Shown here: positions 33,261-42,330 of the stretch, piece after piece
Position numbering within the stretch: the stretch's first letter is position 1
Layout of the letters: each line of letters starts with the position of its first letter
NCBI GenBank assembly: GCA_965223215.1
Contig: CBDCVZ010000010.1
Span: 4,588,001-4,652,000 of the forward strand
DNA from: JABDMH01 sp965223215
GTDB taxonomy: Bacteria > Bacteroidota > Bacteroidia > Chitinophagales > Saprospiraceae
Direction: 5' to 3'
DNA length: 64,000 nt
Notes under the pieces: generated by a model
Databases searched by the model: none
Told to the model about the DNA's origin: nothing
What the model saw: only the letters and a program-made list of their open reading frames with translations
Made by a program: the position numbers and the translations under genes

Positions 33261-35270
33261 TCACAAAGATTTTAGCTGTTTTTTTAAGGCAAAGAGCTCA
33301 TCTCGGTATTGAGCAGCCGAAATAAAATCCAACTCTTTAGCAGCTTTCTTCATCTTATCTTCGGTGGCACTGATACTCTTTTCAATTTGATCTCTGGTCA
33401 TGTATTGTACGACCGGATCAGCGGCGATATTGGGCTCTTCGGGCTCGATATATGCGCGCGATTTTCCCTCTCTGATGTCGAGGATGGATTTCTTGCCAAC
33501 GGCTTTTTTGACGGTCGTCGGTGTGATGCCGTGTTTATCATTATATACCATTTGTTTGGCCCGTCTTCGCTCGGTCTCATCAATGGTGCGCTGCATGGAA
33601 TCGGTAATCTTGTCGGCATAGAAAATCACCAGTCCATTTGCATTTCTCGCAGCACGACCAGCTGTTTGGGTCAGTGATCGATCGTTGCGCAAGAAACCCT
33701 CTTTATCGGCGTCGATGATGGCCACGAGTGATACTTCAGGAAGATCTAGTCCTTCACGCAGGAGGTTAACGCCTATCAACACATCAAAATCACCGCCCCG
33801 CAATTGTTGAATAATTTCTACTCGCTCCATCGTGTCGACTTCTGAGTGGATGTATCGACACCGAATCTCGATGCGCGTCAAATATTTGGACAGTTCTTCA
33901 GCCATTCGTTTGGTCAAGGTAGTGACCAACACCCGTTCCTTGCGCTCAATGCGAAGGTTGATTTCTTCTAATAAATCATCTATTTGGTTGAGGCTTGGTC
34001 GTACCTCAATAGGAGGATCGAGCAAGCCTGTCGGCCTAACCACTTGCTCCACGATGACCCCGCCGGTCTGCTCCATTTCGTAGTCACCGGGGGTGGCACT
34101 GACATAAATGGTTTGATTGGTCAAAGATTCGAACTCTGCAAAATTAAGGGGCCGGTTGTCCATGGCGCTGGGCAATCGGAAGCCATAATTCACCAGATTG
34201 AGTTTGCGGGCACGATCGCCGCCCCACATGCCCCTGACCTGCGGAATGGTCACATGACTTTCGTCTACGATAAGCAAATAGTCTTCCGGAAAATAATCCA
34301 ATAAACAAAAGGGTCTTGTTCCCGGGGCCCGTCCATCAAAAAATCTTGAGTAATTCTCGACGCCGTTGCAGTATCCAAGTTCTCGCATCATCTCCAGATC
34401 GAATGTTACCCGCTCCTTAATTCTTTTGGCTTCAATGTATCGCGCCTCTTTTTCGAAGTAGGTCTCTTGTTCGGCAAGCTCATCTTCGATAGAGGCAATG
34501 ACCCCCCTCATTCGATCCTTTGGTGCCACATAAAGATTGGCCGGAAAAATCGCGGCATGCTCCAATACTTCAATTTTCTTACCTGATTCGATTTCGATTC
34601 GCTGGATTTCCTCTATCTCATCGCCGAAAAAAGTAATGCGATAGCCATATTCAACATAGGGTAGGTTGATATCAACCGTATCTCCTCGGACCCTGAATGT
34701 AGCACGGTCAAAACGCACCTCCGACCGCGAGTACAGACTTTCCACGAGGTTGTATAAAAAAGTGTTTCGCGAGATGACTTGACCTTGATAGATGCGAATG
34801 ATCCCGGTTTTATAATCTTCTGGGTTGCCCATGCCATAAATGCAAGACACAGAGGCCACAATAATTATATCACGACGACCAGAAAGGAGTGATGATGTTG
34901 CTCTTAATCTGAGCTTGTCAACCTCCTCATTGATGGAAAGATCTTTTTCAATATAAGTATCCGATACCGACATGTATGCTTCGGGTTGATAGTAGTCATA
35001 ATAGGACACAAAATATTCCACCGCGTTTTCTGGAAAAAAAGATAAAAACTCACTGTATAGCTGTGCCGTCAGTGTCTTATTATGCGTGAGTACCAGTGTT
35101 GGTCGTTGAACCTGCTCGATTACATTGGCGACCGTGAATGTCTTGCCAGATCCAGTCACACCGAGAAGTACCTGGGCTGTTTCCTGAGCCTTTAGGCCTG
35201 CCACCAGTTGACTGATGGCTTCCGGTTGATCACCAGTTGGTTGAAATGGGGATACTAGTTTAAAGCTCAT
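33261..35270 (-). CDS. uvrB: Excinuclease ABC subunit B
   Basis: 669 residues, the usual length. Walker A is VLLGVTGSGKTFTVANV; the beta-hairpin region is EYFVSYYDYYQPEAY; helicase motif II is LLIVDESHVTIPQ; motifs V-VI include LREGLDLPEVSLVAI and TQTAGRAARN. The C-terminal UVR motif (about 627-665) binds UvrC. It verifies DNA damage in nucleotide excision repair. It diverges from fbp, with 131 bases between the two start codons. Confidence 0.99.
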   Translation of the reverse strand: MSFKLVSPFQPTGDQPEAISQLVAGLKAQETAQVLLGVTGSGKTFTVANVIEQVQRPTLVLTHNKTLTAQLYSEFLSFFPENAVEYFVSYYDYYQPEAYMSVSDTYIEKDLSINEEVDKLRLRATSSLLSGRRDIIIVASVSCIYGMGNPEDYKTGIIRIYQGQVISRNTFLYNLVESLYSRSEVRFDRATFRVRGDTVDINLPYVEYGYRITFFGDEIEEIQRIEIESGKKIEVLEHAAIFPANLYVAPKDRMRGVIASIEDELAEQETYFEKEARYIEAKRIKERVTFDLEMMRELGYCNGVENYSRFFDGRAPGTRPFCLLDYFPEDYLLIVDESHVTIPQVRGMWGGDRARKLNLVNYGFRLPSAMDNRPLNFAEFESLTNQTIYVSATPGDYEMEQTGGVIVEQVVRPTGLLDPPIEVRPSLNQIDDLLEEINLRIERKERVLVTTLTKRMAEELSKYLTRIEIRCRYIHSEVDTMERVEIIQQLRGGDFDVLIGVNLLREGLDLPEVSLVAIIDADKEGFLRNDRSLTQTAGRAARNANGLVIFYADKITDSMQRTIDETERRRAKQMVYNDKHGITPTTVKKAVGKKSILDIREGKSRAYIEPEEPNIAADPVVQYMTRDQIEKSISATEDKMKKAAKELDFISAAQYRDELFALKKQLKSL

Positions 35271-35355
35271 AATCGATCCTTTTGCAAAGTAAGCATTAAC
35301 TTTTTGGAGGGAATAACCTCTGCGACTAATTCAGTGGAAGCACGAAATACAAACC

Positions 35356-35363
35356 TATCTTTG
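35356..35363 (+). promoter_or_regulatory. Candidate -7 box of the fbp-pckA operon
   Basis: TATCTTTG matches TAnnTTTG and predicts a start near 35370, 32 bases before ATG 35402. That supports ATG 35402 over the upstream TTG 35375 as the fbp start. No TTG is seen at the expected -33 distance. Confidence 0.45.
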
Positions 35364-35401
35364 TCACAAATAGTTTGACCACCCGTGTGAAAAAAGAAAG
35401 A

Positions 35402-36406
35402 ATGGATCAACAATATCAAACCCTCGGAGAATACATCATTGAAAATCAATCGGACTTCCAATATTCGACGGGAGAATTGTCCAGATTGATCAACGCCTTG
35501 CGACTGGCCGCCAAAATGGTCAATCACCAGGTGAATAAGGCCGGTCTGGTCGACATCACTGGAGCAGCTGGCAGTGCCAACACTTCTGGTGAAGACCAGC
35601 AGAAACTGGACGTATATGCCAATAATATCTTTATCCAGACCTTGCGCAACCGACAAATTGTTTGTGGCATTGCCTCCGAGGAAAATGAAGAATTCATTCC
35701 AGTAAACAGTATTGATGGCAAATACTCAAATAAATACGTGGTATTGATAGATCCACTTGACGGCAGTGCAAATATCGATGTCAATGTCTCAGTGGGAACC
35801 ATCTTCTCGATTTACCGCAGAATCAGCCCCCTGGGGCAACCAGCTGAATTGAGAGATTTTCTGCAACCAGGGTCCATGCAAGTGGCAGCCGGGTACATTG
35901 TCTACGGCACATCCACTATGCTGGTCTATACCACTGGAAATGGAGTGAATGGTTTCACTTTAAACCCTGCCATTGGAACCTTCTATCTCTCGCATCCAAA
36001 TATGACCATACCTACAGACGGTCAGATATACTCGGTGAATGAAGGCAATTATTCCCATTTTCCACAGGGTGTCAAAGACTACTTAAAATACTGTCAGGAG
36101 GAAAAGGAGAATCGTCCGTATACAGCTAGATACATTGGTTCTTTAGTATCTGATGTGCATCGCAACATCATCAAGGGTGGAATTTATATCTATCCCACCA
36201 GCTCCAAAGCTCCCGCCGGAAAACTGCGTCTACTCTATGAGTGCAACCCAATGGGAATGATTGTGGAGCAAGCGGGAGGGCTATGTAGTGACGGGTATCA
36301 GCGGATTTTAGATTTGGTTCCGACGAAGTTGCATCAGAGAGTGCCTTTTTATTGCGGTAGTAAAAACATGGTGCTAAAAGCCGAAGAATTTATGGCTCAG
36401 TCATAG
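35402..36406 (+). CDS. fbp: Class I fructose-1,6-bisphosphatase
   Basis: 334 residues from ATG 35402, preceded by an A/G-rich stretch; an in-frame TTG at 35375 would add nine residues. Class I FBPase motifs are present: the metal site VLIDPLDGSANIDVNVSVGT, the SLVSDVHRNIIKGGIYIYP segment and KLRLLYECNPMGMIVEQAGG. It dephosphorylates fructose-1,6-bisphosphate in gluconeogenesis. pckA starts 19 bases after the stop, so the two committed gluconeogenic steps are probably one transcript. Confidence 0.97.
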   Translation: MDQQYQTLGEYIIENQSDFQYSTGELSRLINALRLAAKMVNHQVNKAGLVDITGAAGSANTSGEDQQKLDVYANNIFIQTLRNRQIVCGIASEENEEFIPVNSIDGKYSNKYVVLIDPLDGSANIDVNVSVGTIFSIYRRISPLGQPAELRDFLQPGSMQVAAGYIVYGTSTMLVYTTGNGVNGFTLNPAIGTFYLSHPNMTIPTDGQIYSVNEGNYSHFPQGVKDYLKYCQEEKENRPYTARYIGSLVSDVHRNIIKGGIYIYPTSSKAPAGKLRLLYECNPMGMIVEQAGGLCSDGYQRILDLVPTKLHQRVPFYCGSKNMVLKAEEFMAQS

Positions 36407-36425
36407 CACGAAAAGAGAACGTGAA

Positions 36426-37994
36426 ATGCAGCACAAAAACTTAAAGACTAATCTGGGCGTATCTGCCATGGTTCAGGAGACCATTATTCAGGGGCAAGGT
36501 AGATTGAGCAATACGGGAGCCTTAATTATCAATACGGGCAAATTTACGGGCAGGTCACCCAAAGACCGTTTCATCGTAAAGGATGAAGTGACCAGTGATT
36601 CAATCGATTGGAATGAAATCAACAAACCCTTTCATCCCGATGATTTTACGGTCTTAGAAGCCAAGATGTTGGATTACGCCGCCGGGCTAGATCAAGTCTA
36701 CTTCAGAGATGCCTACGCATGTGCCAGCAGAAGGTATCGAATTAATATTAAGGTATACACAGAGTTTCCGTGGCAAAGTCTCTTTGCCTTCAACATGTTT
36801 TTGAGACCGGATGGTGAGGAAATTGCCAATTTGCAAACAGACGAATGGACGATTTATGCGTTCCCTGGATGCCTGGCAGATCCGGCGTTGCACAACACAC
36901 GAAAGGAAAATTTCTCGATCATCAATTTTAGCAGGAAAATGATCCTGATTGGGGGGTCTGCCTACACAGGAGAAATTAAAAAGGGCATTTTCTCCGTTTT
37001 GAATTACGTATTGCCGACTCAACGCAAGGTATTGAGCATGCATTGCTCGGCCAACGTGGGTGCGAAGGGTGACACCGCACTTTTCTTTGGGCTTTCAGGA
37101 ACTGGGAAAACAACCTTATCAAATGACCCAGAACGCCGCCTTATCGGAGATGACGAACACGGTTGGTCTGCAGCTAATGTGTTTAACCTGGAGGGCGGCT
37201 GCTACGCCAAAGTGATTAACCTCTCTGAAAACAAAGAACCGCAGATCTATAAGGCGATCAGGTATGGGGCTATATTGGAAAACATCGGTTTACAGCCAGA
37301 TGGGCACACACCTGATTACATCGACAAAAAAATCACCGAGAATACCAGGGTTAGCTACCCCATCTATCACATCGAAAACATCATGTATAATTCTCGTGGA
37401 GATTTACCCCGCAACATTTTCTTCTTGACCTGTGATGCATTCGGCATTCTCCCTCCCATTGCTAAGCTTTCAACCGAGCAAGCCATGTACCACTTCATCA
37501 GTGGCTATACCGCAAAAATCGCAGGTACAGAAGCAGGAATAACGGAACCCCAAGCGACTTTTTCTGCTTGTTTTGGGTCACCATTTCTGCCGCTTCATCC
37601 AGTATCGTATGCCAAGATGCTGGGAGACAAAATAGAGGACTGCATTCACAGTGGGCACGGTAAGATCAATGTCTGGTTGGTCAATACAGGTTGGACTGGT
37701 GGGGCCTACGGAGAAGGTAGCCGCATTGAGCTTTCATTTACCCGGGCCATGATTCGAGCTGCGCTCAATGGGGCTTTCAATCAGGTGTCTTGGCAAAATC
37801 ATGACGCGTTTAATTTGAATATTCCCAAGAGCTGTCCCGATGTTCCCAATGCGCTACTTAACCCTCGAGATACCTGGCGAAACGAAGAGGATTATGACCA
37901 GATGTGCCAAAAGTTGGTGAATCTCTTTCATCAAAATTTCCAAAAATACCGATCCATGGCAGGAGAAGCCATTGCGAAGGCTGGACCTTCTTGA
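36426..37994 (+). CDS. pckA: Phosphoenolpyruvate carboxykinase (ATP)
   Basis: 522 residues, typical. Diagnostic motifs are TGRSPKDRFIV at the N-terminus, the kinase-1a P-loop FFGLSGTGKTTLSNDP, kinase-2 LIGDDEHGW, and the adenine-binding region KINVWLVNTGWTGGAYGEG. The enzyme converts oxaloacetate and ATP to PEP, CO2 and ADP. Pairing with fbp in one operon indicates growth on amino acids, organic acids or other non-sugar carbon at least part of the time. Confidence 0.98.
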   Translation: MQHKNLKTNLGVSAMVQETIIQGQGRLSNTGALIINTGKFTGRSPKDRFIVKDEVTSDSIDWNEINKPFHPDDFTVLEAKMLDYAAGLDQVYFRDAYACASRRYRINIKVYTEFPWQSLFAFNMFLRPDGEEIANLQTDEWTIYAFPGCLADPALHNTRKENFSIINFSRKMILIGGSAYTGEIKKGIFSVLNYVLPTQRKVLSMHCSANVGAKGDTALFFGLSGTGKTTLSNDPERRLIGDDEHGWSAANVFNLEGGCYAKVINLSENKEPQIYKAIRYGAILENIGLQPDGHTPDYIDKKITENTRVSYPIYHIENIMYNSRGDLPRNIFFLTCDAFGILPPIAKLSTEQAMYHFISGYTAKIAGTEAGITEPQATFSACFGSPFLPLHPVSYAKMLGDKIEDCIHSGHGKINVWLVNTGWTGGAYGEGSRIELSFTRAMIRAALNGAFNQVSWQNHDAFNLNIPKSCPDVPNALLNPRDTWRNEEDYDQMCQKLVNLFHQNFQKYRSMAGEAIAKAGPS

Positions 37995-38030
37995 ATCAAC
38001 GGTATCTGGACCTAAAAACCATTTCTTCTC

Positions 38031-38806
38031 ATGCCAACTCTTCATCACAAATTATTAGGATCCGGAGAACCCGTGATCATCTTGCACGGATTGTTAGGGA
38101 TGCTGGATAATTGGAAGACGTTTGGCAAGTTGCTAGCAGAGGACTACAGTGTTTTCTTGGTAGATCTGCGTAATCATGGCCGCTCGCCACATGTCGACGA
38201 AATGGCATACTCGAATATGGCATCGGATCTAATAAGATTTATGGATGACCATTGGCTATACGGTGATGTTCGAATCATTGGCCATTCGATGGGTGGTAAG
38301 GTCGCCATGCAAGTAGCCTTAGACGATCCTGATCGGATCAGAAACCTAATGGTAATAGACATCGCTCCTCGAGCATATGAACCCTCGCATCAGCGGATTT
38401 TCGAGGCACTACAATCCATTGATTTGACTTCTGTGCCAGGGCGAAAGGGGTGGAGGAATCCTTATTAAAGATATTATCAGACGAACATGTCGTGAGATTT
38501 CTGATGAAAAATCTTGCTCGTTTGGAAAATGGATTTCGTTGGAAAATGAATCTCGATGCCATCATTAAGAACTACACGAAGATCATCGGCCCGGTCCTAG
38601 ACATGACGCGACCATACGCCGGTAAGGTCGTGTTTTATCGCGGTGAACAATCGTCCTATATTCAACCCGAAGATGTCGCTGGAATTAAGGCTCTTTTTCC
38701 GCAAGCTGAGGTCATTAGTGTTCCGGACGCCGATCATTGGGTACACGTGGATAACCGTGACTTTCTATTAAGATCAATTCAAAGTAAATTGGCAGAACCC
38801 AGGTAA
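38031..38806 (+). pseudogene. Alpha/beta hydrolase (YbfF-like esterase) split by a frameshift
   Basis: Two frames together make one esterase of about 258 residues. Frame 1 (38031-38468) carries the oxyanion region ILHGLLGMLDNW, VDLRNHGRSPH and the nucleophile elbow IGHSMGGKVAM. Frame 2 (open from 38450 to 38806) carries VVFYRGEQSSYI and the catalytic histidine in PDADHWVHVDN. The frames join at CGAAAGGGGTGGAG (38442-38455): one base is missing relative to a continuous frame, and a -1 slip on A-AAG-GGG would restore it. Either half alone lacks part of the catalytic triad. Read as a pseudogene, a sequencing error in the homopolymer, or, less likely, programmed frameshifting. Confidence 0.85.
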
Positions 38807-38878
38807 TGTTTGTGGTTTTGCTTGATACTGAAACATGATGCTGTAAAGCAACGTTACTTCTAAGAATAATAGAACATT

Positions 38879-40507
38879 ATGAAATCGATCACAACAAGTT
38901 TGTTATGTCTATTCGTGCTAGTGTCACTGGCGTTTATTGAGGGAGACAACAAACAATTTGAAATTAGCAAGAATCTCGAAATCTTCACCAACATCTATCG
39001 AGAGCTGAACACAAACTATGTCGATGACATTGATCCCGCTCGCATCATGCGCACCGGCATCGAAGCCATGCTTGAGACATTAGATCCATACACCAATTAT
39101 ATTTCTGAATCTGATATTGAAAGTTACCGTTACATGGCGGAGGGTAAGTACGACGGTATTGGTGCTCGCGTACGGAAAATGGGCGACTATGTTACCATAG
39201 TTGAACCCTACGAAGAAGGCCCTGCTATTGAGGCCGGTTTGCGTGCAGGCGACCAGATTATCGCCGTTGAGGGTAAAGATGCCAAGGGAAAAAAGACAGA
39301 CGAGGTCAATGATATCTTAAAAGGATTTCCGGGTACCTCGGTACAGATCACGATAAGAAGACCGGGAGAAGAGCAAACGAGGGATGTCACAGTTGAGAGA
39401 AATGAAGTATCTGTAAAAAACGTGCCGTATCACGGTATGATAAATGACAATGTGGGTTATGTAGTGCTCACTACCTTCACCGCCAATGCAGGCCGTAATG
39501 TAGCCGAGGCGATTAAATCATTGCTTGCTGAACACCCACAGATGAAGGGTCTAATTTTTGATCTCCGCGATAATGGTGGTGGCTATCTCAGAGAGGCCGT
39601 CAGCATTAGCAACCTCTTCATTCCCAAAGACGAGATAGTGGTGACAACGAAAGGGAAAGTCAAAGATCGAGATCGAAGCTATCGCACGATGAGTCAACCG
39701 CTGTTGCCTAAAATGCCCCTGGTAATTCTTACGAATAAATGGACCGCTTCGGCATCTGAAATTGTGAGTGGTGTCGTGCAGGATCTGGACCGCGGTATTG
39801 TTTTGGGTCAGAAGACATACGGTAAAGGATTAGTGCAGAACACCGTCGACTTGGATTACAATGCCAAGTTGAAACTTACCACTGCCAAATACTACATCCC
39901 AAGCGGTCGGTGTATTCAAAGCGTTAGCTACAAGGATGGAGAGCCTGTGGATGTTGCTGAAGATCAAAAAGCAGTTTTTAAGACCCGAGCCGGGAGGAAG
40001 GTTTTAGATGGTGGCGGGATCATGCCTGACGTCCTAATGGATGATTTGAGAAAGTCTGCGATCATACAATTTCTAGACGAGCATAATCTAATTTTTCATT
40101 TTGCAACTAAATACCATCAGACTCATCAAGAGATAAGTGACTCAGAGTCGTTCAATTTTGATGACTTCGATTCTTTTGTCAATTACGTCCAGGATGAAAA
40201 CCTCGAGTTTAAGACAGGAACGGAGAAGGAGTTGGAAGATTTACTGAGCGCTGCAAAAGATGACAATTTAGATGAGGCGATTGCCACCCAGGTTGGTGAT
40301 ATTTTAGCCCTGGTAGAGAAGGAAAAGGAAGATGATTTGTCTGAATACGAAGACGATATTACAAATCTGATTGAAAATGAGATCGTGAGTAGATACTATT
40401 ATCAAACTGGAAAAATCAAGAAATCGTTACAAAACGATGTGGAGATTCAGCGTGCGGTCGAGATTCTACAGGATCCCATTAAGTATGCCGAGCTGCTGAG
40501 GGGGTAA
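38879..40507 (+). CDS. S41-family C-terminal processing peptidase
   Basis: 542 residues. A signal peptide or anchor (1-20) is followed by an N-terminal cap (LNTNYVDDIDPARIM), a PDZ domain (about 85-170; GLRAGDQIIAVEGKDAKG) and the S41 protease core: LIFDLRDNGGGYLREAVSI, then NKWTASASEIVSG with the catalytic serine and LGQKTYGKGLVQN with the lysine. The acidic helical tail (about 420-540) is typical of Bacteroidota CtpA/Tsp homologues. It cleaves periplasmic proteins from their C-terminal ends. No operon partner is evident. Confidence 0.95.
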   Translation: MKSITTSLLCLFVLVSLAFIEGDNKQFEISKNLEIFTNIYRELNTNYVDDIDPARIMRTGIEAMLETLDPYTNYISESDIESYRYMAEGKYDGIGARVRKMGDYVTIVEPYEEGPAIEAGLRAGDQIIAVEGKDAKGKKTDEVNDILKGFPGTSVQITIRRPGEEQTRDVTVERNEVSVKNVPYHGMINDNVGYVVLTTFTANAGRNVAEAIKSLLAEHPQMKGLIFDLRDNGGGYLREAVSISNLFIPKDEIVVTTKGKVKDRDRSYRTMSQPLLPKMPLVILTNKWTASASEIVSGVVQDLDRGIVLGQKTYGKGLVQNTVDLDYNAKLKLTTAKYYIPSGRCIQSVSYKDGEPVDVAEDQKAVFKTRAGRKVLDGGGIMPDVLMDDLRKSAIIQFLDEHNLIFHFATKYHQTHQEISDSESFNFDDFDSFVNYVQDENLEFKTGTEKELEDLLSAAKDDNLDEAIATQVGDILALVEKEKEDDLSEYEDDITNLIENEIVSRYYYQTGKIKKSLQNDVEIQRAVEILQDPIKYAELLRG

Positions 40508-40621
40508 TTTTTTACGCAGTGAGGAGCATGTACCTAGTTTGAAAACCCTTACTGAACATATGACCTAAACTCATCGTTGTATAATTAGATAATGGTGTCG
40601 ATCTGATTACTTTGGGTTCCG

Positions 40622-41311
40622 ATGGCTTTGATTTTGAATATTGAAACCTCCACTGACATTTGCTCGGTGGCTTTGGCAGATGGAGAGCGAGTATGCGCAC
40701 ATGAGATGACCACCGAACCCTTTCAGCATGCGTCTCAACTGACTGTGCTGATCGATCGCTGCATCAGAAATGCATCCCAGACGTACGACCACCTTGATGC
40801 CATCGCGGTGAGTGAAGGTCCAGGATCTTTTACAGGTCTTCGAGTGGGGTTTGCAGCTGCTAAGGGCTTGTGCTTTGCACTCGACATTCCCCTCTTGTTG
40901 ATTCCAACCCTACAGGCCCTTGCTGCTGGTGCTCAAATGCAACGTCCAAACGATGACAATGTGAGGTACCATGCCATGATCGATGCGAGAAGGATGGAGG
41001 TTTATTCTGCTGTGTATGATGGTGACCTGAAAGAAATCCAGGATGCAAAGGCTCAAATCATCACCGACTCATGGCTAGACCATGATCCACTGCGTGGTTT
41101 AAATACCGTATTTGTTGGAAATGGTGCTCAGAAATTGGGTCAATTTGAACTATTTCAAGGGTTAGAAATTGTAAATCAACAATGTTCCGCTTTATATATG
41201 GTGAAACTGGCCTTTGTGAGATATCAAAAGAAAGATTATTCACGGCCCGAATCAGCAGCCCCAAAATACCTCAAACCACCTAATATTACGAAACCCCGTA
41301 AAGTCATATGA
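40622..41311 (+). CDS. tsaB: tRNA threonylcarbamoyladenosine biosynthesis protein TsaB
   Basis: 229 residues. The ASKHA-fold signature is clear: ILNIETSTDICSVAL at the N-terminus, then AIAVSEGPGSFTGLRVGFAA and AKGLCFALDIPLL. The C-terminus ends in the family-typical AAPKYLKPPNI. TsaB is the non-catalytic partner of TsaD in t6A37 synthesis, the substrate modified by MtaB, also encoded here. Confidence 0.96.
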   Translation: MALILNIETSTDICSVALADGERVCAHEMTTEPFQHASQLTVLIDRCIRNASQTYDHLDAIAVSEGPGSFTGLRVGFAAAKGLCFALDIPLLLIPTLQALAAGAQMQRPNDDNVRYHAMIDARRMEVYSAVYDGDLKEIQDAKAQIITDSWLDHDPLRGLNTVFVGNGAQKLGQFELFQGLEIVNQQCSALYMVKLAFVRYQKKDYSRPESAAPKYLKPPNITKPRKVI

Positions 41312-41352
41312 TTTAGATAATCAGGATATTATATATGATAACTATTTTATAT

Positions 41353-41360
41353 TAATTTTG
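41353..41360 (+). promoter_or_regulatory. Candidate -7 box upstream of the first ArsR-type gene
   Basis: TAATTTTG matches TAnnTTTG and would give a leader of about 108 bases containing the 13-bp inverted repeat. No TTG is found at the usual -33 position. Confidence 0.35.
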
Positions 41361-41407
41361 TTGAATTATCCGTTCTCTCAGTGTTCATAGTGTTTTTCAG
41401 TTACGTA

Positions 41408-41462
41408 TTACAAATTTTGGTACAGTTTTGGTAATAGGAACAGAGGATTCCAAAATTTGTAA
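41408..41462. promoter_or_regulatory. 13-bp inverted repeat upstream of the first ArsR-type gene
   Basis: TTACAAATTTTGG (41408-41420) and CCAAAATTTGTAA (41450-41462) are perfect inverted copies separated by 29 bases. Within the interval TTTTGGTA is repeated directly at 41415 and 41426, 11 bases apart, which places the copies on the same DNA face. The right arm ends 12 bases before the start codon. Probably the operator of one or both ArsR-type proteins; an RNA hairpin is the alternative. Confidence 0.55.
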
Positions 41463-41474
41463 AATCACTTAGAT

Positions 41475-41813
41475 ATGAGAAAGCAGAAGAATGAAAATGT
41501 CACTCTCAAGCATGGGAAGAAAGATATCCTTCTGGATTACGCCGAATTGCGCAAGGCTGTACTCGTTCTAAGGGCTGTCAATCATAAGTTGCGACAACGA
41601 ATAATTGACCTCTTGGAAGAAGGAGAATCCATGACAGTGACTGACATTTATATTAAACTTAGGTTGGAACAATCTGTTGCATCTCAGCACTTAGCCATTT
41701 TGAGACGAGCTGGCGTGGTCAAAACCGAACGACAAGGAAAGTTCATTTACTACTCCCTTGATAAAGATCGATTAGCTCAAATATCACGATTGGTAGAAGA
41801 GCTAGCTGTATAA
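41475..41813 (+). CDS. ArsR/SmtB-type winged-helix regulator 1
   Basis: 112 residues. The winged helix occupies about 25-100: VNHKLRQRIIDLLEEGESM, TVTDIYIKLRLEQSVASQHL (recognition helix) and AILRRAGVVKTERQGKFIYY (wing). There is no cysteine in the protein, so the CVC metal site of classical ArsR/SmtB sensors is absent. It is paralogous to the next gene, sharing EQS-ASQHL-ILR-AG-VK-ER-GKFI-Y. A perfect inverted repeat lies directly upstream. It probably senses a non-metal signal or works as a constitutive repressor; targets unknown. Confidence 0.9.
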   Translation: MRKQKNENVTLKHGKKDILLDYAELRKAVLVLRAVNHKLRQRIIDLLEEGESMTVTDIYIKLRLEQSVASQHLAILRRAGVVKTERQGKFIYYSLDKDRLAQISRLVEELAV

Positions 41814-41940
41814 TCAATTAACCAAAAACACTTGATATCAGGTAATTATACACTTTGATTAAGATTAAATTGTAGCAGATCTCCAAAAGAGATGAAGGAT
41901 GCTGTGATATTTTACATATTACGGCATTTTTTTATGTGTA

Positions 41941-41974
41941 TTGTTGTATGGTAGTTTTTTTTAATGCATATTTG
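41941..41974 (+). promoter_or_regulatory. Candidate promoter of the second ArsR-type gene
   Basis: TTG at 41944-41946 is followed after 20 bases by CATATTTG (41967-41974), one mismatch from TAnnTTTG. A start near 41981 would leave a leader of about 30 bases before ATG 42012. Confidence 0.4.
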
Positions 41975-42011
41975 CTTGGACTAAGGGTATTCAACTAAGA
42001 AAAACTACATT

Positions 42012-42317
42012 ATGAACCGAACCAAGGTAACGTTCAACAATGAGAAGCTCCAGCTCTCATGTGAAATTGTGCGAGCGTTAGCGCATCCGCTACGGCTTAA
42101 GATTCTAGAATTCATCGATCGGAATCGACGTATTAATGTGAATAAGATCTATAATACATTAAAGATTGAGCAATCCATTACCTCCCAGCACCTTCGAATC
42201 TTGAGAATGGCAGGATTGGTTAAAGCAGAGCGTGATGGCAAATTTATCCACTATACCGTCGATTATCACAAAGTGCAAATCGCACAAGTGGCCATCGATC
42301 ACTTTTATGGGCGCTAA
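42012..42317 (+). CDS. ArsR/SmtB-type winged-helix regulator 2
   Basis: 101 residues. The winged helix is complete: ALAHPLRLKILEFIDRN, RINVNKIYNTLKIEQSITSQ with HLRILRMAGLVKAERDGKFI. Its single cysteine (SCEIVRAL) lies outside the known metal sites, so metal sensing is unlikely. About 40 percent of aligned positions look shared with regulator 1 (my estimate by eye), pointing to tandem duplication. It is separated from regulator 1 by 198 AT-rich bases with its own candidate promoter. It converges with lspA, 13 bases between stops. Confidence 0.9.
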   Translation: MNRTKVTFNNEKLQLSCEIVRALAHPLRLKILEFIDRNRRINVNKIYNTLKIEQSITSQHLRILRMAGLVKAERDGKFIHYTVDYHKVQIAQVAIDHFYGR

Positions 42318-42330
42318 ACCCATCGCAAGC

